A stretch of DNA of 64,000 bases from Strigamia acuminata (taxonomy: Eukaryota; Arthropoda; Chilopoda; Geophilomorpha; Linotaeniidae), in contig OX442317.1 of the NCBI GenBank assembly GCA_949358305.1, positions 1-64,000 on the forward strand, read 5' to 3'. The notes under the pieces are model-generated. The model saw only the letters and a program-made list of their open reading frames with translations, made no database searches and had not been told where the DNA came from. The translations under genes were made by a program, and so were the position numbers. Below are positions 1-11,780 of the stretch, piece by piece (position 1 is the stretch's first letter; each line of letters begins with the position of its first letter).

Positions 1-157
1 TTGCCGAAATTGTAATTTGTTGGCGAAATTGTAATTTGTTGCCGAAATTGTAATTTGTTGGCGAAATTGTAATTTGTTGGCAAAATTGTAATTTGTTTGC
101 AAAATTGTAATTTGCTTGCAAAATTGTAATTTGTTTGGCAAATTGTAATTTGTTGGA
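1..157. repeat. 19-20 bp minisatellite at window edge
   Basis: About eight head-to-tail copies of a unit close to GTTGGCGAAATTGTAATTT, with point variants towards the right (CAAAATTG for CGAAATTG). The array is cut by the window start, so its full length is unknown. Confidence 0.9.
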
Positions 158-1530
158 AAAATAATTTTTCTCCTGTTCTTCATTATATTCTGTTCGTAGT
201 GCTGGGCGGCCAAATTGGTTTTTCACACCTAATGTGTTGCAACAAATTACCCCAATTTATTCGTCCAGTCCCTTGGAAATACTGACGAAACTCTTTCTAA
301 TGAATCGCGATAACACAAATTCTCGCTACAACGAATTGTTGAAAATGACTTGGTTGGCCAGCCAAAAAACAGGGCACTTATTCGCACATCATAAGTTGGC
401 TGACAAAAATGGCAGTTTGGAATAAAACGATAAAAAACGGTATCTGTGAAATGGCGCTCCATATTCAGTAACTCCGCGGCTAAAACCCAAGAAGAACGTT
501 TTCCAGCCAAAGTGCACTTTTGTTCGACAAGAATTGGGCCCAGAACATAAATTTCACATGCTGACATTTGGAAAGATAGCTGCTGTCAACAATGACACAA
601 GTGTGTGTGTTAATACCAGTGTTTCGTTCTGATGGCCGTTTGTCGCAAAATAAAAACAAAACAACACCTAGTGGGTAATCACTGAAACATGTAGGAAAAG
701 AGAAAACAGCAATTATCTAAAATGAACAGCCATTTTTGTGGGCAAAGATAAGTTGGGTTTTTCGTTCTTCACGTAAAGAAATAAAAACTGGACGCCACAA
801 ACGAAGCGAAAGTTAGCAGCTGCTGTTTGAGAAGAGCCACAATTCGAGGGCGACTTTACATTGGAAAAATATGGTTACCAAATACAGTGCACCCTGGAAT
901 TATTATTGTTCTTTGTGGGGAATTTTTTGTGCACGTGTTGCTTATTTGCATAATTAATTCACTCTTCTAAATGTCCAACTCCAATTAAAAGTTATTTTGT
1001 CGTAAAGTAAGTGATTCCTCAAATTATTTTAATGCTGTCCAAAACACAAACTGCCATTCACACTGCCAAACACCTTAAGCCTCCACATGTCCAGTATTGG
1101 ACTGACATAAAACAAACACTTGTTTTCTGAAATAAAAAACAAACTCGACTTAATGTTTCAATAAAACCCGCACCAAGCACCTGATTTAGTTGGTCCCGTG
1201 CGCGAGTGTTTGGGCTGCCAAAACGTGCATTTAGTGCGTCAAAAGTAAAGAAAATGGACTTTTGGACCACCAAAGTGATCTACTCTGACCAAACACGCCT
1301 TCCCTAGAAGTGGTTAACGCACAACGTTACATTTTATTACCCAACCAATGACAAACAACATTCCCAAAAAAAAAAAACAACAACAACAACAAATGCGACC
1401 GCTCTTTGTTGAAGTCAAAACGATTGCACCAAAATGTCATCCAAAAGAGTGGTAATAACTTAATGATTTCTTTAAAGACACAATTACAACAAATTTTTTT
1501 ATTTTTTATTTTTTTTTTTTTTTATTTTTT
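158..1530. other. Intergenic stretch, no supported gene
   Basis: I see no convincing exon here. The longest open frame (247-567, minus) matches no family I recognise and lacks splice context. Low-complexity DNA includes an A/AAC tract near 1367-1393 and a T-rich tract at 1495-1530 that abuts the segmental repeat. Confidence 0.5.
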
Positions 1531-1659
1531 TATCGTTCACTAGAGCCTTCAACTCTGAAGACGTATCCACCCGCCATTCCTACCTATAAAAACAACAAAA
1601 AAATAAGCCACTATCATTAAAAATTAAACAAAAAAGCCACTTCAAACATGAAATGCCAC

Positions 1660-1660
<1 letters not shown>

Positions 1661-1700
<40 letters not shown>

Positions 1701-1701
1701 C
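1661..1701. repeat. (CCTG)n microsatellite
   Basis: Ten uninterrupted CCTG tetranucleotides. The same length is present in copy B at 21145-21185, which supports recent duplication because such tracts change length fast. Confidence 0.95.
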
Positions 1702-3280
1702 TGAAAAAGAATTAGTAACTTAAAAATTATTATAAAAATTGTTTTATTTTAAAACAAATTAGGTTAAACACATTAAGCTTTGCCTGTAATTCCGTTGACG
1801 AGCCGGGAAATCCTTAAGAAACCCGAAAGACCGAATCGTTTAATTCGTTTACTCGCCACTAGATGTCAGACAAATAAGAATCCAAACATAATTTCCGAAA
1901 CACACTGTTGAAAATTGGCAACAATTTCAATCATGTTGTGAATTGATTTTGTGAAAAGAAATATATTAATAAAATATTAACATCCTTGAATGTTGATTAG
2001 TAACTGTGTCTGCTTGCAGTAGAAATGTCATGGTCACTTTATCACGAATATCAATATTTACTCCACATTTTCAAAAGCACTGTCAACACTCGGTGGCATG
2101 CAGCAAAAAAACACAAAGTTTATTGATTGTACATTGTCAAAAGCACTGCCTCCACTCGGTTGGTGGATCTATAGTGAAATACAATTCAGACTTGATCATT
2201 AGTTCGTGCAGTGTGCTAGATATAGGTGAATCTGAAAGCTAAATACATGACTGAGTCTGACATCTGACCTCAGATAAAAGTTCCCAGATAACTCACAATG
2301 TCACAATTGTCAACAACGTGTATCTGCAATGCTTCTGAAATTGCTGTACAGTACAGCCGCCAGAAAAAGGTCATGCATGCACCCGGAAAACGTGATTATT
2401 TGGCGAGATCATTTAAATCCCAAGTTGTCACATAAAAACAAATAAAAACTGCAACGATATATCACCGTGCGAATTAGTCAACAATAAATTGTCAATAACT
2501 GCTCCATCCAGGGGATGCATACATGTGTTCTTGGGGACAGACGTGACATCCAAATTGATTTGATGAATCTTAATAAGTCCCTGATGGGCACTGACTGCAC
2601 TGGTTTTTATCCAAATCAAAAAACTTTCCTGCAGAACAAGACACTGCCAAAACAATTTTAATTGATAAAATTAATAAAAAAAATAAATAATCAATTAATT
2701 CAAAGGTACAGTTTTATGAAATTTCAATTGGGAAAGTGTATTCACTATTCAGCGCAACAAAATCAGAGGTGACTGTTGACTGCAATTAGCGCACCAACTT
2801 GTTGAATAATAATATTTGTCCAGTTGCACGATTCAAGGCACGATTCTGAGAAGAACGCAACCACAAACGTGATTTGCACCTTAATTGAATTGCGTCAGAT
2901 TTTGCCACGCTTTCTATAGTTTCCAGATAGAGAAAAAAATTACCTACCGCATTTTCCATGCAAATATATCTGTCCATCAGGGCATACTGTATCATTAGAT
3001 GATGGAAAATGAAACGAAAATGAATAAAAACTGAAAAAAAAAGATGAAAAATGAAAAAAAACGTCAAAAACAAATTTTAAAAAAAAACAATTTACCTTCT
3101 ACAATGTCCTGTGTGGCTATACCGCAGTCGGGGGTCGTCCACGGGCCTTTGGTCGGTCAAAGATGCCTGGAAAATAAAAGAAAAATGAATAAAGACATCA
3201 AAAATTAAAAGAAAAAAAAAAACCGAAAACAAAAACGTCCAAATCAAATTTCAAAATATTCCGTTCATCATCTACGATGT

Positions 3281-3400
3281 CCCGCCCCCTCTCCCTCCCC
3301 CTCCCCGCCCCGCCCCCTCTCCCCCTCTCCCCCCTCCCCTCCCCGCCCCCCCTCTCCCCCCTCCCCTCCCCGCCCCCTCTCCCCCCTCCCCCTCCCCGCC
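3281..3400. repeat. Strand-asymmetric C-rich tract (G-rich on minus)
   Basis: About 120 nt made almost only of C and T, with many C runs of four to six. The minus strand therefore has dense G runs compatible with G-quadruplex or H-DNA. An identical tract is in copy B (22765-22884). It is open as a Gly/Arg-rich minus frame, which I regard as a by-product of composition. Confidence 0.85.
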
Positions 3401-3429
3401 AATGGCGGTGGCAATGTTGAGGCCACCAA

Positions 3430-3495
3430 CAGAAACAGAAATAATGAGGAAATAATGAGGAAATAATGAGGAAATAATGAGGAAATAATGAGAAA
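3430..3495. repeat. 11-bp tandem repeat (AAATAATGAGG)
   Basis: Five to six copies of AAATAATGAGG follow the C-rich tract. The Copia element in copy B inserted at the last unit of this array, in the GAAAA pentamer. Confidence 0.9.
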
Positions 3496-3867
3496 ATGCC
3501 TACCCAAAGCCAAGAAATACCGTCTTGGAAACAGAAATGAGGAAATAATGAGGAAATAATAAGGGAAGGCTTTCCAAAATTGCCGTCCTGAAAACAGAAA
3601 TAAATGCCTTTCCAAAGGAAATGCCTTCTTGTCCAGTTGGGCGGAATCCAGAAACAACCAAAAAGCTGTGCTTTGCCTGCAAAAATGTTAACCCTACTAA
3701 AAAAACAAATCCAGTTGGCCCGGAAACGCTCTTCCGCAACCAACCAGCAGCGAGCAGCGGATTTGCCGCCTGTCATTTGCCCATCTCTCACCCCCAAATC
3801 CGCCGACTATATTATAAATATTAAATGCATCCTCGGATTTGGGGACGCGCCTGGGTTGGCTGTGGAG

Positions 3868-4135
3868 CGGTTGAGTCCGGTCTAAATCTGTTCTCCATGC
3901 ACGCCATTGGCTGAAAAACAGATCTAGACCGGACTTAACCGCTCCATAGCCAATGGCGTGCATGGAGAACAGATTTAGACCGGACTCAACCGCTCTATAG
4001 CCAATCCGGGCCCAGGAACCGGATTTGCATGGATCGGTCGTGTTCGGTCTGGATTTGCTCTTCAGCCAACGACGTGCATGGAGGGCAGATCCAGAGCGAA
4101 CACGACCGCTCCATAGCCAATCCGGGCCCAGAAAC
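3868..4135. repeat. Cluster of near-perfect inverted repeats
   Basis: The segment from GCGGTTGAGTCCGG to the CGCCATTGGCT motif (about 3869-3911) is repeated in reverse complement at about 3945-3998, with a further inverted copy between. A second, related inverted pair flanks 4030-4120. Each half contains TGCATGGAG and CCGCTC motifs. The cluster can fold into cruciforms and is repeated at 28073-28340. The 174-residue minus ORF across it just reads the repeat over and over. Confidence 0.75.
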
Positions 4136-4384
4136 CGGATTTTCGCGTGCAATTTTGGTCTGGGATAAACGGCATCAGGGGGCGTGCGTGTTGCTTGTAA
4201 TTTTCCCAAAGAGGGCGCCACTTACGATGGTAATGGCGCCCATGTGTTGGGGAAAATTTATTACCGTTGTTTGCACCTGGCCCAGAACACATGCATGGAC
4301 AGGAGTGAATAAATGAAAAAGCATCCAAGGTCTGCTTCAAATACCAGTGGTGATTGTTCGTCAAACAACTGTCCGTCGTGGCTT

Positions 4385-4535
4385 TCATCATTTCCCTACT
4401 ATACGTGCAGTCGCTTGCTCTCTCTAAGAACATGGTCACATACAGGTCGTTTTGTCCCGGATTTAACGCCAACATGGTCATTCTTTCCTCCACTTACTGC
4501 GTCTTTTACCTTGAATGCAGAGAAAAATTAAAACA
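4385..4535 (-). other. Diverged repeated segment X with an open minus-strand frame
   Basis: This segment recurs in the same orientation at 32463-32640 with clear but imperfect similarity. On the minus strand both copies read a similar peptide (NPGQ-DLYV-FLERA-DCTY--EMMKA); this copy is open, while the 32.5 kb copy has a stop just before NPGQ. The retained frame suggests an old coding fragment of a gene or transposon. I cannot name the family. Confidence 0.45.
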
Positions 4536-4754
4536 AACAAAAATCAAAATTTGTTAATCCCATGTAAAGCGGAGAAATACAGTATTAAAATTTTTCAAAA
4601 CCAAAAAATGCGATATTTGTTCTTTTTTCGGGAAAAAAAACCAATTTTTGTTTTTCTTTCTTACCAAAATTCACTTTTTTCAATTTATGCCACTTTTTTT
4701 CGGTCCAAATTCGGCCCAACTCTTACCAAACCCCACAACAAACACCCCAAATAT
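4536..4754. other. AT-rich spacer
   Basis: A- and T-rich sequence without recognisable exons, repeats or regulatory motifs. Confidence 0.4.
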
Positions 4755-5088
4755 TTATCTATTAACCGGTGGTTGTCTCATGAGTGAAGTATGATGGCAG
4801 TTTGATGTCGATCGAGGAATAAACTCTTTTGCCTGATGCGAAGCTGAAGCTGAACAAACTGAAGCTGATGATTTCTTTTCAGGCACTGGACCGTCCTGCG
4901 GCGCACTGTCATTGACAGACTCGGACACAGAGCGCAAAATGTCCTCTGACGGACCTACGGCGAAAACAAAAACAAAAAACAAAACATCAAACAACAGAAA
5001 CTTAAACCAAATCTTACTACCTCGCCCGGAAGTTGTGTTCCAACCCAACGGTTTCTGCAAATTCAAGACAACTGTCTCTCGGAACGGT
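4755..5088 (-). CDS. Candidate two-exon 3' gene end, unidentified product
   Basis: On the minus strand an exon at 5088-5021 follows a TTTCAG acceptor and ends at a strong GTAGTAAG donor. A second exon, 4954-4755, follows a GCCGTAG acceptor. Joining them (66-nt intron) keeps the frame and gives about 89 residues ending in a TAG stop. The C-terminal part is Ser/Glu/Asp-rich (SEDILRSVSESVND) without a recognised domain. In-frame splicing across a normal-sized intron is the only support. No 5' exon was found, so this could be a fragment or chance. Confidence 0.3.
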
Positions 5089-5278
5089 CTGAAATGACAA
5101 CATCTACTCGACTCGAGGCCACGCTGAACTATTAACATCCAGACTAGCGCCGCTAACATACATTCGTTCTACGTATTTTAAATTGGGAAAAAACGCCAAT
5201 CCGGAGACATCTTCAACACTGTTTGTTGAAACAGACACGATGGAATAAGTGCGCAATGTTTGGTTTGTATTAATTCAG

Positions 5279-5814
5279 AAAACACTTCGTGCTACCTATT
5301 TTGTTCAAACGATTGTCAAACGGGCACTTGGTCGAGAAGAAACAAACACGTTTCAGTTGGCGCGCACTCCTGCCGACATGCACAATATCTCCAGGTAATA
5401 CTTCGAGTCGGGACAGGTAAATTTAATAAAAACCCTAAATTTCTAGCTGGGAAAAAAGGCTAGAAAATAAAATTAAATAATGAAATGAATTGATTCAGCA
5501 GCTATTTGGAGTTGACAAACAGATTCGCGACAGGCAGGGAAGCCCCCCCCGCCTCCTTAAAAAAGTCGCAAATGAGTAAAAATCGCCCAAATCGTCGGGA
5601 AACACCGCCACTTCCCCTGCACGGAAATTGTTACACACTTCTGCCGACAATACACAGCCAGGCCATCACTGTGCATGGAGGAGGAAATGTGAAACAATCA
5701 CCTCGCAGGGGCAAAGAGCGAACTTGGCGGATCCAGATTAATTCCCACAGTCGGCACAACAACGGCGAAACGCGTGCTCCTCTCACTTTGACCACAACGG
5801 CTGTTCACAGCTGA
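5279..5814 (+). CDS. Candidate two-exon gene fragment, unidentified product
   Basis: An exon at 5279-5394 lies between a TTAATTCAG acceptor and a CCAG/GTAATA donor and is open in one frame (YFVQTIVKRALGREETN, then TPADMHN). A second exon starting at 5499 after GATTCAG joins in frame with phase 2 (YLELTNRFATGREAPP) and stays open to 5814. The first ~70 residues look like a conserved cytosolic or nuclear protein, but I cannot assign a family. The last ~60 residues fall in a dispersed repeat (5621-5742), so the 3' end is probably not original coding sequence. Confidence 0.35.
5621..5742 (+). repeat. Dispersed repeat Y
   Basis: The stretch around TTCTGCCGACAATACACAGC has a diverged same-orientation copy at about 32045-32165 (TTCTGCCGGCAATGCACAGC). 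It covers the end of the candidate exon at 5499. Confidence 0.6.
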
Positions 5815-6039
5815 GAACAAAGAAGAAACTGAACGAACAAATCATTATTCACATATTAAAAAAAAAAAAAAAAAAACAACCAACTATAAAATGGCATGCA
5901 AACAACATTACCTGTCCAAATTGTTTTTTCTGCTGGCATAATCATGAATAACATTAAGTCAGTAGGAAACAAACTACTTCTGCGAAAAATTACAGATATA
6001 AATCCACCTGAAAAACAGGGAAAAAAACTCGATCCGACC

Positions 6040-6225
6040 CACGCCCGCACACAATACCGATTAGGCTTAAACACAGGCACCTGCAAATTCGATTTCGGCG
6101 GGCGTGCACGCAAGCACAGTCGAGGACACTGGAATGAGCTCTGTTCCAGCGTCCCCTAGGAAAAAACACCACTTGCTTGTCTGCAGAAACCAAATTTGAA
6201 GGTGCTTGTGCAGGGTGTCTGCTGT
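6040..6225 (+). repeat. Dispersed repeat Z with internal hairpin
   Basis: Shares scattered blocks with 31360-31515: a hairpin, then GTCCCC, an A-run, ACCACTTGC, CAAATT and TTGCTTGTGC-like motifs. The hairpin here is CTGGAA/TTCCAG and in the other copy GCTTGA/TCAAGC, so the stem is kept although its bases differ. Confidence 0.4.
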
Positions 6226-8493
6226 GATATAATATATCAGCCGGAAAAAAACAAGGCTTAGTATGAACAACTTATTGTTGATTCCAAAGTGGAATCAAAA
6301 GTGGAATTTAAACAACTCCGTCACTAAACGGCGCTGTTTCAATCAGCACCATCTGTTGTCACCGTCCAAACCAGCTTTTTTTTTGTTTTCTGCCAAAGAA
6401 AGAAAAAAATATGTGAAATAAAAAAATTTCTTTGCGTGAAATCAGGTGTGAAACAAGTAAACATGGAAATGCAGTAGACCCCGGATAAATGCATAAATGC
6501 ATAGAATATATTTATATTGAATAAAAAGCCGTAATTGGCTTAAATTGCATGTTTGGCCAAAAACGGTAAACAAATGCGTGAACCGCCATTTACCCGGAAA
6601 AAACGTATCAATTTTTTTCTTTTTTTTAAGACACATATTGTGTACGTATTCTTGCGTTCGATGAACTGAGGATTCCGCCCAAAACAGACACCAGGCGAAG
6701 TCACTAAATTAGTGTCTGGAAAAAGTTTTAAGAAAAACACAAATAAACAATGAAAAAAATAGAAAAATTGAATTGTGGTGACGAATTACAATTAATTTAC
6801 ATCCAGAACACTTTGAAATGGCATTAAGTTGTTATTTAACACCTGATTTCACTTGAATAAATTTTTTTATTTCGCATATTTGTATTTCGCCAAAAATGAA
6901 ATTTTTTGTGCATATTGTCTGCACATAAAATGAATTTCATTTTGCATTTCCATATTAGACTAAGAAAACAAAGTAATTGATTAAAAAAAACAATAAATAA
7001 ATAAATAAATCAACTGCTATTGGTTTGTTAATTCATTTTTCCCAAAAGACAAAACAACCCAAAACGGGGTAATATGCCATGGCCGACAATGGCTGCCATC
7101 CTGCCAAGCTCCAAGCTTTCACAAAAGCCAGACACCAAAACCCAGGTACACGATACAATATGATACATTGTTGTCTGCAAAGCGGCGAAGACAGAGCTCT
7201 GCCGCTAACGGAGCTGCCATCTGGCGGCAGTGACAGAACTAGCTATATTTATGCACCAAAACTTTCCCCCGGAAATAAGCAAATTAAAGCCCAATTCGGC
7301 TTTTGGTTCAAAATAAATATATTCTGCAGTGCTGGAAGGCGCCAGCGTATCTTTTTTGAAACCCCTAATTGTAAATCAAATTTCTACAATAAAAAAAACA
7401 TTAGCACACAAATGACCACTGGGCCCTGAGATTTTAAGTCCCTTGGAGGCCAATGGCCCTAATGCAGACATTGAAGTCCACCCCCCTCATCGTTGTAATT
7501 GGAAAGTAGACCAATTATCCAAACGGGGTGGTTTGCCGTTTTCGACATTGGCTGCCATCCTGCCGTCAGATAAACACTTTTGGTGATGACTCCAAGCTTT
7601 TTAAAACAGAAAACCAGCTTTTTTCCAACAAATTACACGATAATTTCTAGACCCCGGCTATTTCAGCGTAAAATCTGAAACCAAAATTCCGTTTTGAGAC
7701 ATAAATCGCCATTTACCCCTGGTGAATAAATAAATAAATAAATAAATAAATAATAATAAATAAATGCATTTTTGCCCCAAATTTCCACCCAGTTGATGAA
7801 AAATGGACTTGAATTTGCGGAAAAAAAACAGAAGTGAGCGTTTTGTTGCGCAACTAATCCAGATTTTCCAGTAGTGAATTTGTCTCCAGTGTAGCCGGTC
7901 ACCAGTCAAATGCTCATCGCTGCAAAAAAGGTTCCAGGGGTGAAATTGTCTCTAGTTTTCTTTTTTTCCATCCAAATCCTTTTTCCAAAATTTTGGGCCA
8001 CAAAACCCTTAATTTTCCAGTCAAAAAGAGCAAAGTGTTCATCCGGCACTTTAGCTGTTTGCGCTAGTGGAAAGAGTGCCAAATTTAACCCAGAACGGCT
8101 TAAACCGTTTTTTTTTAAACACATTCCAATGGCCGTAGTGGCCCGACCAATCTATAGGCGCCCATGGTACTAATTAAAACAGCTCTGGCACTAGACGGCA
8201 CTGTTTTAATGAGCGCCATCTGCTGGCGACGACAAAAGCAGCTTTTTTGTGTTTTCTGCCAAAGGAAGAAAAAAATATGTGAAATAAAATTTTTTCTTTG
8301 ATTGAAATCATTCGAAGGGCACTTTGAAGTGGCATTAAGTTGTTATTTAACACCTGATTTCACTGGAATAAATTACACTTGAATTTTTGTAAAAACATTA
8401 GCACACAAATGACCACTGGGCCCTGAGAGTCGAACCAGTCGAAAATGGGCCCAGGAATCCTTTTTGGCAGCCGAATTTGGCTGAATTCACACT

Positions 8494-8538
8494 GTTGTCC
8501 AGATATAAGCCGTTTTCACTTATATCTGGGCAACGGTG
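8494..8538. other. Hairpin with long perfect stem
   Basis: CCAGATATAAG and CTTATATCTGG are perfect inverted arms around a 9-nt loop, extended by a weaker GTTGT/GCAAC stem. It lies in repeat-rich non-coding DNA. Its role is unknown. Confidence 0.6.
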
Positions 8539-8710
8539 CAAACTGTGCACCTTTTGCTCGCACAAATGGATTTCCCAGCAAGTTAAACTGTTTGTGCCTT
8601 TTTCAATGAGGGAAAAAAAGCCCTTCCCTTCCCGAAAGAGCACTTTGGCACCCAAAAATGTATTCCTTGATCGAAAAAAGCGCCAAAAAACAAAAAAAAA
8701 TGTTTTTGCA

Positions 8711-8793
8711 CCTAACCTAACCTAACCTAACCTAACCTAACCTAACCTAACCTAACCTAACCTAAACCTAACCTAACCTAAACCTAACCTAAC
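8711..8793 (-). repeat. Interstitial telomere-type repeat (CCTAA)n
   Basis: About 16 units of CCTAA, the complement of the arthropod telomere repeat TTAGG, with a few CCTAAA variants near the right end. It is preceded by TTTGCA, as is the large array at 36013. It is short and internal, so it is an interstitial telomere-type tract. Confidence 0.9.
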
Positions 8794-10457
8794 TAATGCT
8801 AACTTTGGAGCTAACAAATAATTGGCCATTTTAGATCCGGTCCTAACAACAGATCCACAGTACTGTTCTTCTTTGCTAACATTTCTTTGGTGATCTAATG
8901 AATCACACCACCATTTGCTAACAGAACTAATGGTTGCTGGCCATCACCTGTGGAGAGAAACAGTTACAATGAACAGTCATTAGAACAGTTTCTTACGTGC
9001 AAGCCAAAATAGACACAGCAGACAGGCATTAGATCTGTTTGGCAAATTCCAAAAATGGGTGCTCTTCAGGGAAAGACACAAAGATAAGTTTAGTCCCGCC
9101 CCCCCCCCCAAAAAAAATGCCCATAAAATGCAGCATTAGGTGCCATAAATATGTCTGTGGATATGGTATTGCAATTTGGAAAACAAACAAAACGATTTGG
9201 CCAACTATTATTCCCTCATGTAACAAACAAAAACACAGACAATAAACACAACAACACTGTTTCAACTTTCCAAGAAGATGCCGCTCATGACATATTACAA
9301 AAATTTAAGAAAGCAACAGAAGGAGGAGGAGAAGAAGATGGAAGAGGAGGAAGTTGCCAAAAAGGTTGCTGTGCCAACATTACTAGCTGCATCCAAAAAT
9401 TAAAATATTTGTGTTTTTACAATTTTAGTTTAAGTGTGTTTTAAGTTTAAATTTTGAGTGTGAGAATTTTAACTCTATTTTACATCATTGATCACCTGAT
9501 ATGTAATCAATTCCAAAATGTAGCATATAATACTCTCCAAGTGATAGAAAGAAGTACGCATTGTTGGGATGTTATTATTTGCAGTTGGATTTAAAATTTC
9601 TATGCCTTGCTGGCAGAAGTGAGGTAGAAAATTTAAAAAAGTATGACCAACTGGCACCAGAGGTCATTTCCAGCATCAATTCCAAGATGAAGTGATTGGA
9701 CAAGAAAGAAGAAATTAATTAATAAAGCATCTAAATAATATTTGTTATCAATCTTAGTTAGGAAAACACCAAATTTTATGGTTTGAATAAGAATTGTGTA
9801 ACTACTTAAAAACATGTACACAGGTGAGCTACCTGTTTTCATGAAAGGTCTTCAGAAATTGAAATTCAAAATTTTTGTATTTATGTTTTATGAGTGTGTA
9901 GTACAAAAATTAAAAATATAACAGGAAGTGATGTGATAGGTTGTGAAGTGATGTCATGTAACTACAGATAAAATTTAAATTTGTGAGTGCTGGAATTTTC
10001 ATAAAACTTTGTTTGAAATAAAATGTGAATATAATTACAGAAACCAAAATACACTGTTGAGTTCAGTACAGTGCAGCTGAACAGTAACATAAAGGGACGC
10101 CAGAGATTGCACCAAACCTTACAGGAATTCGCCTTCATTCTGCTGAAACCAGAGAAAAGACATTACAGGGAAGAGGTAGCTGAATTGGACCAAGAGGAAG
10201 AACAAGAAAAGGCAGAAGAATTTGTCCAAAAGGAGGAGCAAGAAAGACAAAAGGACAAACCAGTGGTACTAATTTTCCACAAGTTCTCCACAACTTCTCT
10301 ACAAGAACATGCATTTCTTTTTTCAAAAACAGAAAGAATTATACTTCAAACTTCGGAAGAAGGACGAAGAAGATGAGGAAGAGGTGGGTGGAAAAGTGTG
10401 TTTGGATTAAACACAGGCATTCCTATTCAATATCTGTAAACGAAATTTCAGGATGAT
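8794..10457. other. Non-coding stretch with weak acidic/basic open frames
   Basis: I find no gene I can defend. Open frames near 9270-9400 and 10071-10376 are rich in Lys and Glu. The latter has two related halves (LQEFAFILLKPEKR and LQEHAFLFSKTERI), suggesting an old internal duplication. A G/C homopolymer run (9098-9108) and GTG/GTC-rich sequence near 9925-9960 are also present. Confidence 0.35.
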
Positions 10458-10730
10458 ATGTACCACGAGGAGGAAATCCTCCACATCCTGGAGGGGGATA
10501 AGGAAGGCTTGTCGCCGTCGTCCCTTGGCTCGTCGCCGTCGCCCCTTGGCTCGTCGCCTCTTTTATCTCCTGATCTGGAAGCGCTGGTTTTTCAGCCACC
10601 ATTTTCATCTCCATCCATTCCGCTGGTGGAGTGGTGGGATGCCCGGCTCGCTGAGCTGGACGAGCAATTCCCGTTGGCATCATCTCCACCACCGGCCTCA
10701 CCGACATCCAGCTCAGAGGGCGTATTTTGA
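10458..10730 (+). CDS. Small Ser/Pro-rich ORF after a splice acceptor, unidentified
   Basis: Ninety residues starting at an ATG eight nucleotides into an exon that follows AAATTTCAG. The N-terminus is acidic (MYHEEEILHILEGDKEG). The rest is rich in Ser and Pro and includes a short duplicated GSSP block. The arrangement (TTTCAG, then GA, then ATG a few bases later, then a Pro-rich region) resembles the ORF at 17900, but it lacks that ORF's basic C-terminal domain. It may be a 5' exon of a broken relative or a chance ORF. Confidence 0.3.
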   Translation: MYHEEEILHILEGDKEGLSPSSLGSSPSPLGSSPLLSPDLEALVFQPPFSSPSIPLVEWWDARLAELDEQFPLASSPPPASPTSSSEGVF

Positions 10731-11780
10731 TAAGACGGAGGATTACCGACAGCCGAACGTGCCATATCACCTTTTGGGTTTGAGTCAAGTTTGAAGTGTT
10801 TGATTGTTTGTCGTCATATCGTTCGCGTGATTTATTTATTGCACACTTCAGGATATGTGCGAAAAGCGTGCTAATGTTTAATAGACCGATATTGTGATCA
10901 ACTGATTGTGAATGTTATCCACTTGCTTGTATCGTTTATTCATATTAGCACGTGTCGTCTGCTCGAAAGAGCTTGTGTTGTTTTACATTTTCCATTATGC
11001 TATCAATTATATTTGCCGGTGCTTTTTTCTTTTGTAAAGGATAAATCAAGGTAATAAACCATTGATTTATCCTATGGTTATATTCGAGTGCAATTCAGCC
11101 TCGAAACATGTTTCATTTCGCTTATGTTCAGTTATTAAAACATGGCAGGCGCATGTCGGTATCCCGCACCAGTTTAATTGCCTTATTAACTTTATTTCGG
11201 GTCATGAGAAGCCGGGATAAACTCTTTTTTACCTCCTCCCACACCACCAAACTGAGAAGAAAAGAAGAAATATTTGAAATGTAAAAAAAGTATTTTATCT
11301 TGAGTGTACATTTAACAGTCAGATGGCTCTGTTACAGGTTGGATGTATTTTTGTTACTAGATGGCACTTCTCTCTGTAATGCAAAAAGAAAAGAAAATAT
11401 CTGAACCCCCAAACATAACGTAGAGGTTTAAAAACACCTGAACTTTAATTAGAAGAAAAGACAGAAAATATAAAAAAATAAAAAAAAAACCCTCCAATAT
11501 TTCACATTCCCAAAATAGCCTTTCCTACCAAACAATCATATGTCAAAACAACACTCCTAAGCAAGAAAAGAGGGAGAAGAGCAATAAATCCTAGCTGCCA
11601 ATGAGCTGCTAGCACTAGTCACTAGAGCTAATAAACCCTCAGATGAACACCAAACACCAACTACCCAACACCATAGACCTTCTCATGGCTGCTTATGTGG
11701 AAACACACCTAAAAGGTAAGACAAGCTGTGTAGGAACAGATAAATGAGTGAAATCAGTGTCAATAATTAGTAGCAAGCTG
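10731..11780. other. Non-coding stretch
   Basis: No coding signal. A hairpin with perfect 11-bp arms GGATAAATCAA/TTGATTTATCC lies at about 11039-11073. The remainder is AT-rich single-copy-like sequence. Confidence 0.4.

Larger units (their letters stand above)
1531..4331 (+). repeat. 2.8 kb segmental repeat, copy A (uninterrupted)
   Basis: This 2801-bp block recurs in direct orientation at 21015-28536, with no difference seen on reading. Copy B differs only by a 4721-bp Copia insertion. Both boundaries are sharp: upstream is T-rich here and A-rich there, and after the shared end at GCATCCAAGG the flanks are unrelated. It holds a CCTG microsatellite, a C-rich tract, an 11-bp tandem repeat and long palindromes. 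No terminal repeats or target duplication are obvious. It may be a large non-autonomous element or a plain segmental duplication. Confidence 0.9.
5815..8710. other. Non-coding stretch with several pairs of diverged short repeats
   Basis: No gene is supported. Direct repeat pairs seen by eye: 6306-6450 with 8174-8315; 6809-6865 with 8318-8385 (GCATTAAGTTGTTATTTAAC); 7057-7130 with 7518-7600 (TGGCTGCCATCCTGCC); and 7395-7425 with 8394-8430 (ATTAGCACACAAATGACCAC). A TAAA microsatellite lies at 7722-7765. These look like old fragments of the same few mobile or satellite families. Confidence 0.55.

Noticed and set aside
247-567. 106-residue minus ORF
   Set aside because: No family resemblance, no splice sites or poly(A) signal, and it is not repeated elsewhere in the window.
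3198-3797. Gly/Arg-rich minus ORFs over the C-rich tract
   Set aside because: Composition artefact: a C/T-only tract cannot contain minus-strand stops in that frame.
3697-4221. 174-residue minus ORF (and its duplicate at 27902-28426)
   Set aside because: It translates a cluster of inverted repeats (GYGAVKSGLDLF-type text recurring). It has no splice context and is explained by palindromes lacking stops.
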